NCBI GenBank assembly: GCA_030248215.1
Contig: JASANG010000845.1
Coordinates: 62,001-126,000 of the forward strand
Source: Enoplolaimus lenunculus
Taxonomy: Eukaryota > Nematoda > Enoplea > Enoplida > Thoracostomopsidae
DNA length: 64,000 nucleotides
Reading direction: 5' to 3'
The notes under the pieces are model-generated. The model saw nothing but the letters and a program-made list of their open reading frames with translations, was not told the origin of the DNA and made no database searches. The position numbers were made by a program, and so were the translations under genes. Below, piece by piece: positions 30,805-42,173 of this stretch. The stretch's first letter is position 1, and each line of letters opens with the position of its first letter.

Positions 30805-31540
30805 CAGTTTTATTTTTGAAGTTGAGTGATAACCATCCAGCAGGTAAAATTCTAACTACCTGTATGTTATTTTGACACATAATAATAATGTTTGATGTAT
30901 AGTTTAGAAAAGTTGGCTTCGAGTTCTCACACACGAATAACTGGAAGCCTAAACTCTGATGCATTTGAAGCGAAAAATACAAACCTAACCAGGGTTTATT
31001 TTTGACTAGCTATGTAATTTTCTTTTGTTCTTAGGACAAGTTATTGTAGATATATATGTGTATTTATGTATGTATGTATATATTATGTGTGTTGTTCAAT
31101 AGTTGCCGATGGGTGCATAATTAGTGTATGGCGTTGGAGGCCAAGAACAGAACGTAAGTTAAAAATTATTACCGATTTCGTAAAAGTTTAAAAAATTTAA
31201 CAATCAGGCTTAAAAATCTTTTGCCCTCGATTTTGTAAACATGGGCCACCTAACAAAAACCTAAAGCTAAAACGGCACTTCTGTAGTTTCCCCCGCCATT
31301 ATGCAAATGTGGGAAGGTAACTTTTTCATTTGTAACACAAAAATGGTTTGTTTTCCTGATTTAAAAACTAGTTTCTAGTGCGAAAATTTTTTGTCAATTT
31401 TGCGTTGTTTTTCAGGTCGGAGAGGACAGCCCCGCAAAAAACAAAAGAGCGGCCCCCCCAACCCACGCCAGAAAAAACCCCCCCCCCACACCCAAACTGT
31501 GGCGAGAACTACAAAAGTGCCGCTAAAACCGCGAGGTTTG
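30805..31540. other. No gene seen
   Basis: AT-rich up to 31400, then a C-rich patch at about 31440-31500 (GGCCCCCCCAACCCACGCC). No credible gene; the small frames in the C-rich patch mirror each other on both strands. Confidence 0.5.
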
Positions 31541-31701
31541 CAGGCCCGTAGCCAGTTCACCTTGCTAGGAGGGGCTAAAAAATTTTCAGGAGGGGTATTC
31601 TAGGGTTTTTAGTGAGTTACAAGCAAGGTTGAAAACTTTCTAGGGGGCGCAAAATTTTGCGGGGGGGCTAAGCCCCCCTGGTCCCCATGACTACGGGACC
31701 G
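31541..31701. mobile_element. hAT-like MITE, family C, best-preserved ends
   Basis: Starts CAGGCCCGTAGCCAGTTC and ends CATGACTACGGGACCG. Flanking 8-mers GAGGTTTG (31533-31540) and GAGCTTTG (31702-31709) match at 7 of 8 positions, the duplication length of hAT transposons. Inner order is CTTGCTAGGAGGGGC, AAAATTTTCAGGAGGGGTA, GAGTTACAAGCAAGGTTG, GGGGCTAAGCCCCCC. Confidence 0.85.
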
Positions 31702-32275
31702 GAGCTTTGTTTAGTTTTAGCATAGATCTAAGCGTTTTTAACACATCAGGATTGAACAATACAGCAATAATTTTGCGAACACACTGGAAACTGATTTTCT
31801 CTGACTATTCCCTGAACATTTTCATTTCGTCACGCAATTAAAACTGTAAATTTGCTGATCGTTCATTTTCGAAGTATTAAAATAAATAAAGTTATTTCGT
31901 AGGTTGAAATTCATAAAATTGTTGATATCAAATTTAAAATTTTATAGTTCTTAGAGCAAAATAATCTTATATAGATACTATTAAAGCTGGGATTCTTGGT
32001 AAGTTTACAATATGTTTCGATCATTAAAACTATTAACGATATTTTTACGTTAGTAGAAGCGCACATCACATAATCGGTCATGTTTAACGCACATTTTTCA
32101 ACTGTAAGTTAACTTTAGAACATTTGAACATTTGTCGTCTATTCAGCAACCACAGGAAGATTTAATCTGCTGCATAAAGCTTTGGTATGTTGGCGTTATA
32201 AATCTTGCAACCCCACTCTACTAGTAACATTTTAGCCCATGTATTATATATCCGCAACAGCTGTTTAGCTAACAT

Positions 32276-32380
32276 TGCCCCAACCAGGAAACTTTTCAAC
32301 GTTGCTTGTAGTCATCGAAACCACTTGTATGCCCTTCTTGAAAAATATTTGCACACCCCCTCCAAGGGTGAGCTGCTACA
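32276..32380. mobile_element. Half copy of family C MITE
   Basis: Only the right half is visible: CTTTTCAACGTTGCTTGTAG, CATCGAAACCACTTGTATG, CCCTTCTTGAAAAAT, CCAAGGGTGAGCTGCTAC. Confidence 0.5.
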
Positions 32381-32503
32381 AGTCTATGTGCAGTTTTCGT
32401 AAAAAATTGCATTTTTGTGGATCGTCTTTGCTTCATACGTGTTATAACATAGATCCGCGTATGAAATTTCCCCCACTTGGTTGGGATTATTAAATCGTAC
32501 ATA

Positions 32504-32935
32504 CTGTAGTGACCCGAACATGAGGAGGGGACTGATATTTATTTGGCTTCTCCAGAGGGTACCCTCCCTTGTTATTCGGTTACGGACTGTTATTTATTTT
32601 TAACCCACGACCCGCCATTCTTCGTTACTGATATATATACGGTACTGCAATTATCCGTTGAATTAAACGTCTATTTGTCTTGTGTCAATAGCTTGAGCGA
32701 TAATACAAGGTTATACTTAGGAATGTATTTTTAAAACTTAAGTACGCTTTAAAGTTTCGAACACAAGTTATTTGGCCCTGCAGTCATTTATGCGTTACAA
32801 TTAGGGTTATTTGACATTTATGGACTCTAATTTAGGGTTTAGGGACTATATCCGCTTACGAATTCCAATTAATTCGGACTCAAAATTGGGAACCCCATCT
32901 TATTACCCCTCCCCCTCTTATGCGGGTTAATACAG
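32504..32935. mobile_element. Family T MITE, full-length reference copy
   Basis: 432 bp with ends CTGTAGTGACCCGAACATG and GCGGGTTAATACAG and flanking TA on both sides (32502-32503, 32936-32937). Inner blocks: GGACTGATATTTATTTGGC, GTTACGGACTGTTATTTA, GTACTGCAATTATCCG, AATAGCTTGAGCGATAATAC, GACATTTATGGACTC and CTATATCCGCTTACG. Each half repeats GGACTNTA-type words. No protein. Confidence 0.85.
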
Positions 32936-33240
32936 TAATCAAAATTATGAGTATTTTGAGGTTAATACTATATTTCCTATCCCAGGTGTACCTGTATTTG
33001 CTGCTCCAGTACACATTCGTACAAAGTTTTGATGAAAATAATCACACTTTGTGTGTATTATGTGTTGTTGAAAATGTGCAACCAAAATACACACATTGGT
33101 CGACGTATTGTGTATGTTCCGGTTTGTTTTTTAAGCCTAACGCCTTGTATTTATGCACATATTCAAAGAATTCAAACTAAACATATAACACAAATGTACA
33201 CATTTAATAAACGTACATATACTATATTATATATAGAATC

Positions 33241-33640
33241 ATTAGCGGATTCAAAGGGGAGGGGCGTGGCTGGCGTATGCACTCTCCGTCAGAAATTTTT
33301 TGTGTTAAAATGGTAAGGTTCGTACCTTACAATTTTCCCCTCAGAAAACTTTTTGTAAAAATATTCCTACAGAATTTTTTTGTGATAAAATAAGGTGTTC
33401 ACCTCGGCCCTCTTGCGTTCGAGCCAATCATCCAAGCATGCTACCACTACACCACGCGGTCATTGCAACTCTTTCTTATACCGGTATATGTGCACAGGTA
33501 TGGCAACATTTGCTTTACATACACTTACGTGTGCATATACCGACAGTGATAAAATGATAGGTCCCTACTTCACAAATTTTGCGTTTCCTAACATTTGCCG
33601 GTCCGCCCCCAGTGTCAATAATTCTTGGATCCGCCTCTTA
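33241..33640. mobile_element. GGATCCGC-ended repeat containing a tRNA-like segment
   Basis: Left end TAGCGGATTCAAAGGGGAG and right end ATTCTTGGATCCGCCTC form a worn inverted pair. Inside the left part, TCAGAAATTTTTTGTG and TTACAATTTTCCCCTC match the 46.0 and 63.0 kb repeats. The right part carries a tRNA-like segment on the minus strand. Confidence 0.5.
33395..33462 (-). ncRNA. tRNA-like relic (SINE-type pol III core)
   Basis: The minus strand reads GACCGCGTGGTGTAGTGG then TAGCATGC and GGCTCGAACGC. TGGTGTAGTGG fits an A-box and GGCTCGAACGC a B-box, but they are only about 17 bases apart, shorter than in a tRNA gene. It is most likely a truncated tRNA-derived SINE piece, not a working tRNA. 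Confidence 0.4.
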
Positions 33641-34924
33641 TAGAATTAAACAATATAATAATATATACATACATGTAATTATTTGCAAATATATATCAAT
33701 ATATGCCCTGCACATATACACTGGTATTAGATATATGTAAATAACTCAATAATAATAACAATAATACCTGTAATCTGTTAATAATGCATATAGGTATATA
33801 CGTATATGTTAAGAAAATGTGTATAGTTGTGTATACATTAAAAATACATCTACATGTAAATGTGTATCTGTGTTTATTAGTAGTACATGTATATGTGTGT
33901 CGTTGTTATGTTTTTTTGACTCTGGCGCTGGCGCAGTTGCGTCTCGGGATATTGTGAGGTAGACTGGCAACATGAGAGTGCTGGCTTATATTGTGTTTTT
34001 TCATTCATTCTGACGTTGCAATTTGTCGCCTGTTGTTGTTATTTTGCCGTAGTGGTATATGTTTCGTTGCTACGGTCAGTGTATTTTAAGTTAAAATATA
34101 TTTGACATGGTTTGATGCATTTTTTTTAGTTTTCCACAAACATAGCTTTGGTTTGTAGGCTTTGGCTAAGACTTAGCTAGGCGGGCGTCGATCCAAGGGG
34201 TGTTTTCGGTTATCCACCACCAGACGGTGTTTGGCCAACAATGGTTGAATTTTGAAAATTTTTGCATGTTTGAGCTACTCACGGCCTCCCTTGATCATTT
34301 CACGTCCAAATTTGAATTTTTGAAAAATTCTATTTTTAAGGTCCTAAGGTCCCCCCTTCAGGACCCAAAAATTTTTTCCGTCCACAAGTTAGATAAATTA
34401 TATACCACTCGATCGACGTAGCATGCATAGCTCTGAGTGGAATTCTGCTAAACGTTTGACAATCAGACGTCTGGCTAACGAATTATGGTTAAATAACTGA
34501 TTTGACACCGTTCCAAAAGTTTGGAACCGCGCCAAATAAAATATTTGACTGTAACTCGTTAGCCAGTTAGAAGTATAGGATCTTAAAAAATCGAGTATTT
34601 CAAAAATTAACATTTAGGCTTGGAATGATCAGGGAATAAGGTGAGCGAAATTTAAAATATGCAAAAAATTTTACAATCGAACCATTTCTGAGCAAACGCG
34701 AGCTGAGGGGATAGTGGAAAACACCCGGATCACTAATTAAGAAAAGCAATAAAACAGCAAACAAAATAGAAAAATTCCGATTCCGATTGCGCCAGCAATC
34801 GTAATTCGAACTAGATTTGAATTGTTAAACAACTCTTGGTCAGAACAAAGGTGCTACTACAGTCTTGCAAGCTCCGTTTTTGCGTTCTTAATCTCAAATA
34901 CAAAGTAATAGTTTTGTTGAAGTC
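33641..34924. other. No gene seen
   Basis: TATATG-rich DNA (33660-33900) then anonymous sequence. Small frames have no recognisable domain. Confidence 0.5.
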
Positions 34925-35105
34925 TGGTCTCGCATGAAAAAATGACCCCCGGCCATATTTTCATGGGGGTCTGATTTTCACAGAACTGTCGTGTGAAAAA
35001 ACGACCCCATTAAAAAGAGGCTTCCCGGTCATTTTTACACAGCGTCGCATAAAAATGACCCCCGTTAAAAAGGCCCCTGGTCAGTTTTATACACAACTGC
35101 ACTAA
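34925..35105. repeat. GGGGTCATTTTTTCA repeat (family G), copy 2, inverted
   Basis: GCATGAAAAAATGACCCCCG opens it, followed by TTTTCATGGGGGTCTGATT, AAAAACGACCCCATTAAAAA, AAAAATGACCCCCGTTAAAA. Opposite sense to copies 1 and 3. Starts and ends are not sharply defined. Confidence 0.6.
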
Positions 35106-35561
35106 AACAAACTTCTATGAAAATAAATTACTTCCCACTGGCGAAAGCGCAGTGAAAGCTTAATTTAGATAACAAAACAAGGTAATTTATGTTTAAGCAA
35201 AAATTTACTGGAAAATTCAAAGCAAACACATACATTGGAGTAGCCAGGATTTTGTTTGGGGGGTCCACAGTGCTGAACAGTTAATGGTGGTGGTGTGATT
35301 ACAAATAAGGAATGCGTTGCCAAAACCAAATGCACTTCATGTATGTATAATTTTAGCGACTTAAACTATTACATATTTCTTCAACATCACCTTGCGGTCA
35401 AACAAAGGTGTGCCTTGGGTTGCCTGACCCCAAAATCCAACTTCAGGCCCTTTTGCACTAAACACAATCATGCTTTTAGGAACGTTAGTATTACTAAATT
35501 ACATGGTCATAAACGCAGACTTAAAACCTAACGAGCACAAACACAACTATGGCAACTGTTA

Positions 35562-35901
35562 CTGTAGTGACCCGAATAAGAGGGGGTAATAAGAGAGGGG
35601 GTCCGCATTTTCAGTCCCAATCAATAGGAGTCCGTATCCCTAGAGTCCATAAATGTCAATTATCCCTAATTGTAGCGCATAAATGAGTCCAGGATCAAAC
35701 AAAGTTGAGTTCGAAACTTTAAAGCATATATACTTAACTTTTGAATGTAACATTCCAAAGTAACCTTGCATTATCGCTCAAGCTTTTATGCAAGACAAAA
35801 AACATCAGTAACGAAGAGTGGTGGTGGGCAGCTTGAAAATGGGGCTACCCTATGGAGAGGCCAAATAAATATCAGTCCTTTTCTTATTCGGGTCACTGCA
35901 A
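35562..35901. mobile_element. Family T MITE, internally deleted copy
   Basis: Ends CTGTAGTGACCCGAATAAG and CTTATTCGGGTCACTGCAA, flanking TA at 35560-35561 and 35902-35903. It is inverted relative to the 32.5-kb copy and about 90 bp shorter. Confidence 0.8.
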
Positions 35902-35989
35902 TAATTTCACTCTATTTCGTAATTTGCACATTAAAGTGTATTAAAGAAACATCGCAATGAGGGTATCAGCCAAAGGAAGAATGGTATAC

Positions 35990-36215
35990 TTATTTAGCAC
36001 ATTTATTTAGTAAGTAGCTCCTAGTCATTTCTGGTTTAACCTTTGGTTGGATTGAAACGGGTTCATTTTTCATGAGGGTCGATTTTTCATTCCTATGTTG
36101 GCCGTGTATCAATGGGTGTGATTTTTTCACACGATAGTACACAAAATTTGAACCCCCATGAAAATGTGCAAGGAAGTCATTTTTGAGGGTCATTTTTTCA
36201 TGCGCAGCGGTAAAG
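35990..36215. repeat. GGGGTCATTTTTTCA repeat (family G), copy 3
   Basis: Same block order as the 26.5-kb copy: CACATTTATTTAGTAAG, GGTTGGATTGAAACGGG, TTTTCATTCCTATGTTGGC, CACACGATAGTACAC, AACCCCCATGAAAAT, GAGGGTCATTTTTTCATG. Confidence 0.65.
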
Positions 36216-36278
36216 TTAATTGATGTTTTAGATGCCATTGAACCGCCGCCAGCAATAATTTGAATGTTTTCAATCCAA

Positions 36279-36430
36279 GCCCTTTTCCAGCTCACCTTAC
36301 TAGAGGGACTAAAAATTTTTCAGGAGGAGCACATAAGAGAATATAAGGTTTTTTGTTGACTTACAAGAAAAGGTTGTAAATTTTTGGGGGGATTTTTGCG
36401 GGGGGCTGACCCCTCTGGCTACAAGCCCGT
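36279..36430. mobile_element. hAT-like MITE, family C
   Basis: TTCCAGCTCACCTTACTAG to CTGGCTACAAGCCCGTC; inner TTTTCAGGAGGAGCACAT and TTGACTTACAAGAAAAGG. The outer left bases are worn. Confidence 0.7.
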
Positions 36431-36601
36431 CCCAGTCACTGTTGGGAATGGTTATGCTATAGAGACGCAGATCCAAATATTCGTAGTAGAAAGCAATGGT
36501 TATAAATAACTAATGTTTCAACTCTGACTTCTTTGTACTATTCGTGTCCTAAATTTCTGGTGGCATTCATAGGTTTGCAACAGGAGCGATGGTGCGGTTT
36601 C

Positions 36602-36766
36602 GGGCCTGTAACCAGAGGGGTCGAAAAGGACGTCAACCCCCCTGAAAAGGTTTTGACCTCCCCCTAGAAAATTTTCTACCTTGATTGTAAGTTATCGAAA
36701 ACCTTTGCATGCCCCTCCTGAAAATTTTTTAGCCTCTTCTAGAAAGGTGAGCTGACTACGGGCCTG
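36602..36766. mobile_element. hAT-like MITE, family C, opposite orientation
   Basis: GGGCCTGTAACCAGAGGGG to GAGCTGACTACGGGCCTG. Only about 170 bp from the previous copy and inverted relative to it, so the two could form a long stem. Confidence 0.75.
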
Positions 36767-36818
36767 AGCGGTTTCATTGTATACTGGTTCGAACAACCAA
36801 TCTTGCCATAAAAATATA

Positions 36819-37247
36819 CTCTATTGACCCGAATAAGAGGGGGTCCCCATTTTGGGTCCGAATCAATAGGAGTCCGTATCCCTAATAAGAGTCTATAAAC
36901 GGATAGAGTCTCTAAACTATAATTAGAGTCCATAAATGTCAATTAACCCTAATTTTAGTGCGTAAATGACTTCAGGGCCAAATAATTTGAGTTCGAAACT
37001 TTAAAGCGTACTTAAATTTTGAAAGTACATTACTAAGTACAACCTTGTATTATCGCTCAAGCTGTTGAAACAATACAAATAAACGTTTAATTGAACGGAT
37101 AATTGCAGTACCGGATATATATCAGCAACGAAGGGCGGCGAAGCGCGGGTTAAAAGTAAATAACAGTCCGTAACCGAATAACAAGGGGGGTACCCTGTGG
37201 AGAGGCCAAATACATATCGGTCCCCCCTCTTCTTCGGGTCACTACAG
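36819..37247. mobile_element. Family T MITE
   Basis: Ends CTCTATTGACCCGAATAAG and TCTTCGGGTCACTACAG, TA on both sides (36817-36818, 37248-37249). 429 bp, inverted relative to the 32.5-kb copy. Includes CCTTGTATTATCGCTCAAGC and GGGCGGCGAAGCGCGG. Confidence 0.82.
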
Positions 37248-38197
37248 TAGCCATCGATTTTTGGATGCGGAATATATACGAGTTGCTTTTTACCTGTTTA
37301 GAAATTCCGATTTTCAAAAATTTTAGGAGTTTGCACAAATTTCTTAGGGTGCGTACAGTCCCCAGCGAACCCCCGCGCCGGTTCCCTTGATTTGCTAGCG
37401 AACTTAAACTCTTTTCGTCAGCCAGCACATCGTGTTGGTCAGTTTTTTGGGCAATCACTCAAAAATATAGAGTTGACAAAACATTTGGCAGAAATTGTGT
37501 TGCAAACAAAACCAGTATATACGTTGTCGTTCCCTAGGTATCCGTTTATTTGTCCCTGTTTAGCAGTTGTCTCGTCTCGCCTGAAACGAAAATTCTTGTT
37601 CAGTGAGAACAGCACAAAGAAACGAAAATAATTCGTTTATCAATGCAATTGTAACCAAAACATTCTTTTATTTTCACATTCAGTTTCAATTTGATATTTC
37701 TAGCTGTTCTGAACAATAGTTGGCGTTTAGGGCAATCCAATTGTCAACGGGAAGGAACAAAATAAAATAGGTTTCGGCTTAGGCTTTAGAAATCGATGCA
37801 AACAGTAAATTGTTGGTGAAACAAATATTCTCCTTCTATCGAATTAGTGTTTGTGGCATTAAACAACATCCCGCTTATGCCTGATTATTACATGCAGTTA
37901 AATTGATAAAAAAGTCTATTTGCCTGGCATGTATCAACTTTAAAATCTGGCAAGGTTTCAGTATAAAAATGCACCGATTGAACGTTTCTGTAAAAACACA
38001 TTGATTTTTAGCAAAAAAATACCAACAACATGATGAAACAGCTAATAAGTAGCACATGATTGGCATGCGGCTTGAATTTTTTGCTAAACTTTTTTAAATT
38101 TCAATATCAAAAATCATCCAGGCATTCTATTTTTAGTTAACTGTACTTCTCTTGTGATGCTTCTGGCTCGAAAATAGTTCATTTGGTAATATGTACT
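37248..38197. other. No gene seen
   Basis: Anonymous AT-rich sequence with a short TTCGGCTTAGGCTTTAG block at about 37772. Confidence 0.5.
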
Positions 38198-38913
38198 CAG
38201 CGTGCAACCGGAATCCCCGGTTCCGTAAGTGAAATGCGGTATTTATCACTACCTATTCGATTACGGTAATAAATCCGGTATTTTGTCACAGGAATTTTGC
38301 GGCATTTTCGGCATTGAAAATTTTTCTCATTGGAATAGTTAAGTAAAATTTGCATATCATTTTAGCGTATTTTTCTAAAATTGTCTGAGCGTGTATTGCC
38401 AAAATTTTCAATTTTGTCATAATCCATAATTTATAGTACTTTACCAAGCTACTGCATTTGTTTCAGCATTTTGGCACTAAATGGTGTATTTACTCATAGG
38501 TTGCAATTTTCGATGATGTTAGAGTGCGCAGATGAAGAACCAAATCTGTCATAAGTATATAACGCCCTGGCTGAGACAAATGCTTAAACCGTGTCTTCAA
38601 CAATTAATTCAAACAGAAAACGATCCTGAGTCTAAAAATAATAGCATTCACTCATTTCTGCCAAGCCGGAGTTGAGTTAACTTCTATGTTGTTAGCAGCG
38701 CAAGTATATACTAGAATGCTCGCCGGCATTAATTGACTTTGACTCTTCGAAATTGACTAAAACACATTGAAGGAGATTTTAGCTTCTGTTGAAAATTAGG
38801 ACCTGCAAAACACGCAAATTAGGGTGCAAATTGTTCTTCTTACCGCTACGGTTCCGGTTCCGGTATTTTTGAATTTTCCGGTCCCAGTATTTTATCATTC
38901 CGGTTGCACCCTG
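38198..38913. mobile_element. CAGGGTGCAACCGGAAT-ended element (family R)
   Basis: Left end CAGCGTGCAACCGGAAT (38198-38214) and right end ATTCCGGTTGCACCCTG (38897-38913) are 17-bp inverted repeats with one mismatch. CCGGTATTT words recur near both ends (GGTTCCGGTTCCGGTATTT at 38849). 716 bp, no coding capacity. A related shorter element lies at about 60575-60928. Confidence 0.75.
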
Positions 38914-38974
38914 ATATATGTATATAAGTATGCTTTTAGACATCCCAATGTTTTCCCATGAACAACAGCCGCTG

Positions 38975-39090
38975 GCCATATAACCAGCTCGGCTTGGTGA
39001 GGATATGGCCGGGGTTAAATTTTTTTAAAGACGGGCATACAAACGTTGTCGATGACTATACAACGGATGTTGAAACTTTTCCAGATGGGA
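38975..39090. mobile_element. Left-half copy of family C MITE
   Basis: CATATAACCAGCTCGGCTTGG, GACGGGCATACAAACGTTG, GATGACTATACAACGGATG follow the family order, but the right half has diverged or is missing. Confidence 0.45.
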
Positions 39091-39729
39091 TTTTTATGCC
39101 GGGCGTTCGCTCAGCAACCCTTGCTCCCCCCTCCGCCCTTTCGCTACGACAACTGGGCCTTGAATAACAGCGTAGTTGGTGTTATTGTTTCGAAGTTTTG
39201 TTTTTGTTTAACTTTAAGACTATAGATATTGTCGGTTTTTAAAGGCTTTAAACATCAGGTGGACTTTTCAGTTGGTTGTCTGGTTTGTTAAATTAAATTA
39301 TGAATTATTTGAAATAACAAAATTGAATTCAAATGCAACCTTTCGGTTGTCTTTAATCAAACTCATTGTATTTTATATTTTAACACTGTATATAAATATT
39401 TGAACTGGTGGTCAGGGTTCAACCGGAGGTGAAAATTGGTGTAGTTAAGGATGTATTTTTGAGTTATAATACTACGTATGTGATTAGTAGTTTTTCGGAC
39501 AACGTTACTTTTAAGCGTTGAAAAGTGTAAACCTACGAATAAAACATGCGTGTAAAGCAAAGCCTAAGCATTGAAAAAATAAGGAACTAGCAATAAAGCA
39601 AGCAAAAATTGTCTAAAATCTAAACCTACTCTTTTGCAGTCTAAACAGGAAACGGGACGGTTCTAAAAGTAACATGGGTCGGTTCTTCTATTGCCGTAAT
39701 ATTACTTTATTCCTAAGTCTTGGTTTCGA
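39091..39729. other. No gene seen
   Basis: AT-rich spacer without a supportable feature. Confidence 0.5.
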
Positions 39730-39882
39730 CAGGCCTGTATCCAGCTCAGCTTGCTACGGGAGGCTAAAAATTTGTCAGGAGGAGCATACAAAGGTTTTTG
39801 TTGACTTAGAAACAAAGTTAAAAATTTTCTAGGGGTAGCCAAATTTTTCCAGGGAGGGTGAGCTCCCATGGCTACGGGCTCG
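39730..39882. mobile_element. hAT-like MITE, family C, with clear target duplication
   Basis: CAGGCCTGTATCCAGCTC to CCATGGCTACGGGCTCG. The flanking 8-mers GGTTTCGA (39722-39729) and GGTCTCGA (39883-39890) match at 7 of 8 positions, the second instance supporting an 8-bp duplication. Confidence 0.85.
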
Positions 39883-39890
39883 GGTCTCGA

Positions 39891-40671
39891 TTGTGGACAA
39901 ATGGTAAGAAGCGACACTTTTACCGGTTTGATCTTTGAAGTCGAAAAAATTTTCTCATTCGCTACACTCGCTCGTAGCTAAACTTTAACGTGAGCTTATC
40001 CCCTTCGAAATTAAAGTCCTGGTAACGCCTTTATGTTCAGATGGCAACAGGTATGTGTATATTACATAGCTATTCACCGGTAACCTGTGACATATTTAAT
40101 CAGTATTATTTGAGCGAAACGATAACTATTTACCAGCTCTGTTACATATATAATATAGCAACATTTTTGTACACGGTATTTAATGGTATATAAAGACCAT
40201 AAGGTAACTGATGTAAAGTTGCTTTTTTCGGCTTATCATTGAAAAACGATCGGTAGTACGCATGTATCCATACGAACCAGGGACGTAATTAGGTAGTCAT
40301 AGTATCAGGTGGAGAACCCCTGTGAGAATTATGTACCAGAATCTATAGAAAATTTCAATTTCTAACACAAACCCCACTTCGAATTCTGGTCTTCACCGTA
40401 ACTCCACCACCCGTTCCGAAATTCTGGCTACGCTCATGATTCGAAAAAGTTTCCAGGGTCGTAATTCTAAGACGGATTAGTGTGGGCTTGACCCCCTCCT
40501 TAATTTGAATTTGGACTGCCAGAAATATATATAAATAGGTGGTATCGATTTGTGGAGCCCAAAGATGCGAACGCAGGTGCAGAATTTTTGACATTTTGTA
40601 GTAAAAGTAGCTAAATGACACATATTTTAAGTATGTAAATAGATTTAAAATAATTTTAACTTATTTAAGGG
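39891..40671. other. No gene seen
   Basis: Contains CATTCGCTACACTCGCTCG (39957), a trace of the GCGAAGCGAGCGA repeat. Otherwise anonymous. Confidence 0.45.
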
Positions 40672-40844
40672 GTGGAGCATTTTTCCGCTGGACTGCAATG
40701 GAGTAAAAGCTTAAACGTTGGACTATTTTTAACTTAGAACTATTTTTAGTTAAGCTTTAGGCTTAGTTATAAGGCTTGTCCTTATACGCTTAGGTTTAGG
40801 CTTCTGCTTGCGATTGGGAATATGCTTATACTAGTGTGACGGCT
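40672..40844. repeat. TTCAATGGAGTAAAAGCTT repeat with TTAGGCTTAG core
   Basis: GGTGGAGCATTTTTCCGCTGG, ACTGCAATGGAGTAAAAGC, then a degenerate hexamer core (GCTTTAGGCTTAGTTATAAG, GCTTAGGTTTAGGCTTC). The same opening occurs at 45645 and 52622. Confidence 0.55.
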
Positions 40845-41010
40845 CTGGGCCCGTAGCCAAGGGGGGCCAGGAGGTTCAGCTCCCCCCCCCTGGAAATATT
40901 TCCCCCCCTAGAAGATTTTCAGTCTTGCTAGTAAGTCATTGAAAACCCTTGAATGCCCCTCCTGAAAATTTTTTGTCCCCCCCTAGCAAAGTGAGCTGGC
41001 TACGGGCCTG
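40845..41010. mobile_element. hAT-like MITE, family C
   Basis: CTGGGCCCGTAGCCAAGG to GGCTACGGGCCTG, with AGTCTTGCTAGTAAGTCATTG and CCTTGAATGCCCCTCCTG inside. It abuts the preceding TTAGGC-core repeat. Confidence 0.8.
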
Positions 41011-42002
41011 GATGGCCCTGTTCTATACGTTTGGTTGCCGCTTGCTCCAAGCAATTGAAAGGAAGTTACTCTTGTTACTACTAATCTAGGCTTCCCCATT
41101 TACTTTTTTATCGTTTGGTTTTTTGTTAACTAAATCGTTAGAGTATATTTATGTTTACAGGGGCGTAGCCCGGTCTTAACTTCGATACGAGATACTGTCG
41201 TTTAACAGTTTTTTGTTAGTGAATATACTGAACCACATAAAATTTCGATTTCAGCAAGTTAATATACTACAGCGTGTAAGAGCGTTTTTAAAGTCTCTAA
41301 AATTTTGGGGAACATATTCCACGTATCCGCCTTAAATACACCCGTGTAGTTAATTGTAAGGGTTAACAACTAAATCGGTTAACGCTATGTCAGCAGTCAT
41401 TTTCCGTTCACCCTACTTCAATGCTTGTCACAAGCCGATTCACACGCGGTTTTAATAGGAACCTCAGAAAATTTAAAAACCAATAATAAGTGTGGGTGGG
41501 GTAATAACAGCATAGAGGGTTGTATACCAGTGTATATTTAATTTTTTCAAAGTTATATCCTTTCCATCTCTTGGATTTTGCGTATATACGCCACTAAAAC
41601 AATTATTTTACTCCAACCGTCTTCATACTTCGCTTCGCTCGGTCGGTAGAGAGTCGGTTAAAAAAGGTAAACAAAGACAGCTTATCATAGAGCATGCGAG
41701 ATAATATCATGTGTGTTTCATTTTGGCAATGTACCAGCTTAGCTTAAACCTTCAGTGCATTACACATACATGTAAATAAAAGAGTATACGCATATGTATA
41801 TGTATATACATATCCAATATATGCATGTATTATATGTGTTTATGTATGTACATGTATATATATGTAAATATGTATATGTATATGTGTATATGTATATATG
41901 TAAATAAATATACATTAACGTTAGATCATAAAGCGTTGGGCCTGTGCTCCGGGTAGAGAGGTATGTCTTTGTGATAAATTCATACAAACAAGAACCCGAC
42001 AC
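41011..42002. other. Gene-free stretch with TATATG microsatellite
   Basis: A TATATG/TACATG-type microsatellite lies at about 41765-41925. The 179-codon frame on the minus strand at 41760-42299 is just this microsatellite joined to the next MITE. Confidence 0.6.
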
Positions 42003-42173
42003 GCGTTGCGTTTTTGGCTGACCCCTCTTATTCAGAGGGGGATACAACCTGTGCAAATCATGGCACTGTATATATCTGGCATCAAAAACGCTCCGCTTAT
42101 AGCTTAATTTAGGGTTATTGCATGTGACAGCGACCCCCCACTGAATAAGGGGTGGTCGACCAAAACGCAACGC
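42003..42173. mobile_element. GCGTTGCGTTTTGG-ended MITE (family J)
   Basis: 171 bp. Left end GCGTTGCGTTTTTGGCTGAC, CCCTCTTATTCAG; right end CTGAATAAGGGGTGG, TCGACCAAAACGCAACGC. The inverted ends span about 33 bp. The left end also resembles GCACGCGTTGCATTTTTG at 62838, where GGACCCCCC and CAGGGGGGG follow, so a second, worn copy is likely there. Confidence 0.75.

Noticed and set aside
31391-31603. Pro/Lys-rich plus-strand frame and its minus-strand mirror
   Set aside because: Both come from a C-rich low-complexity patch running into a MITE.
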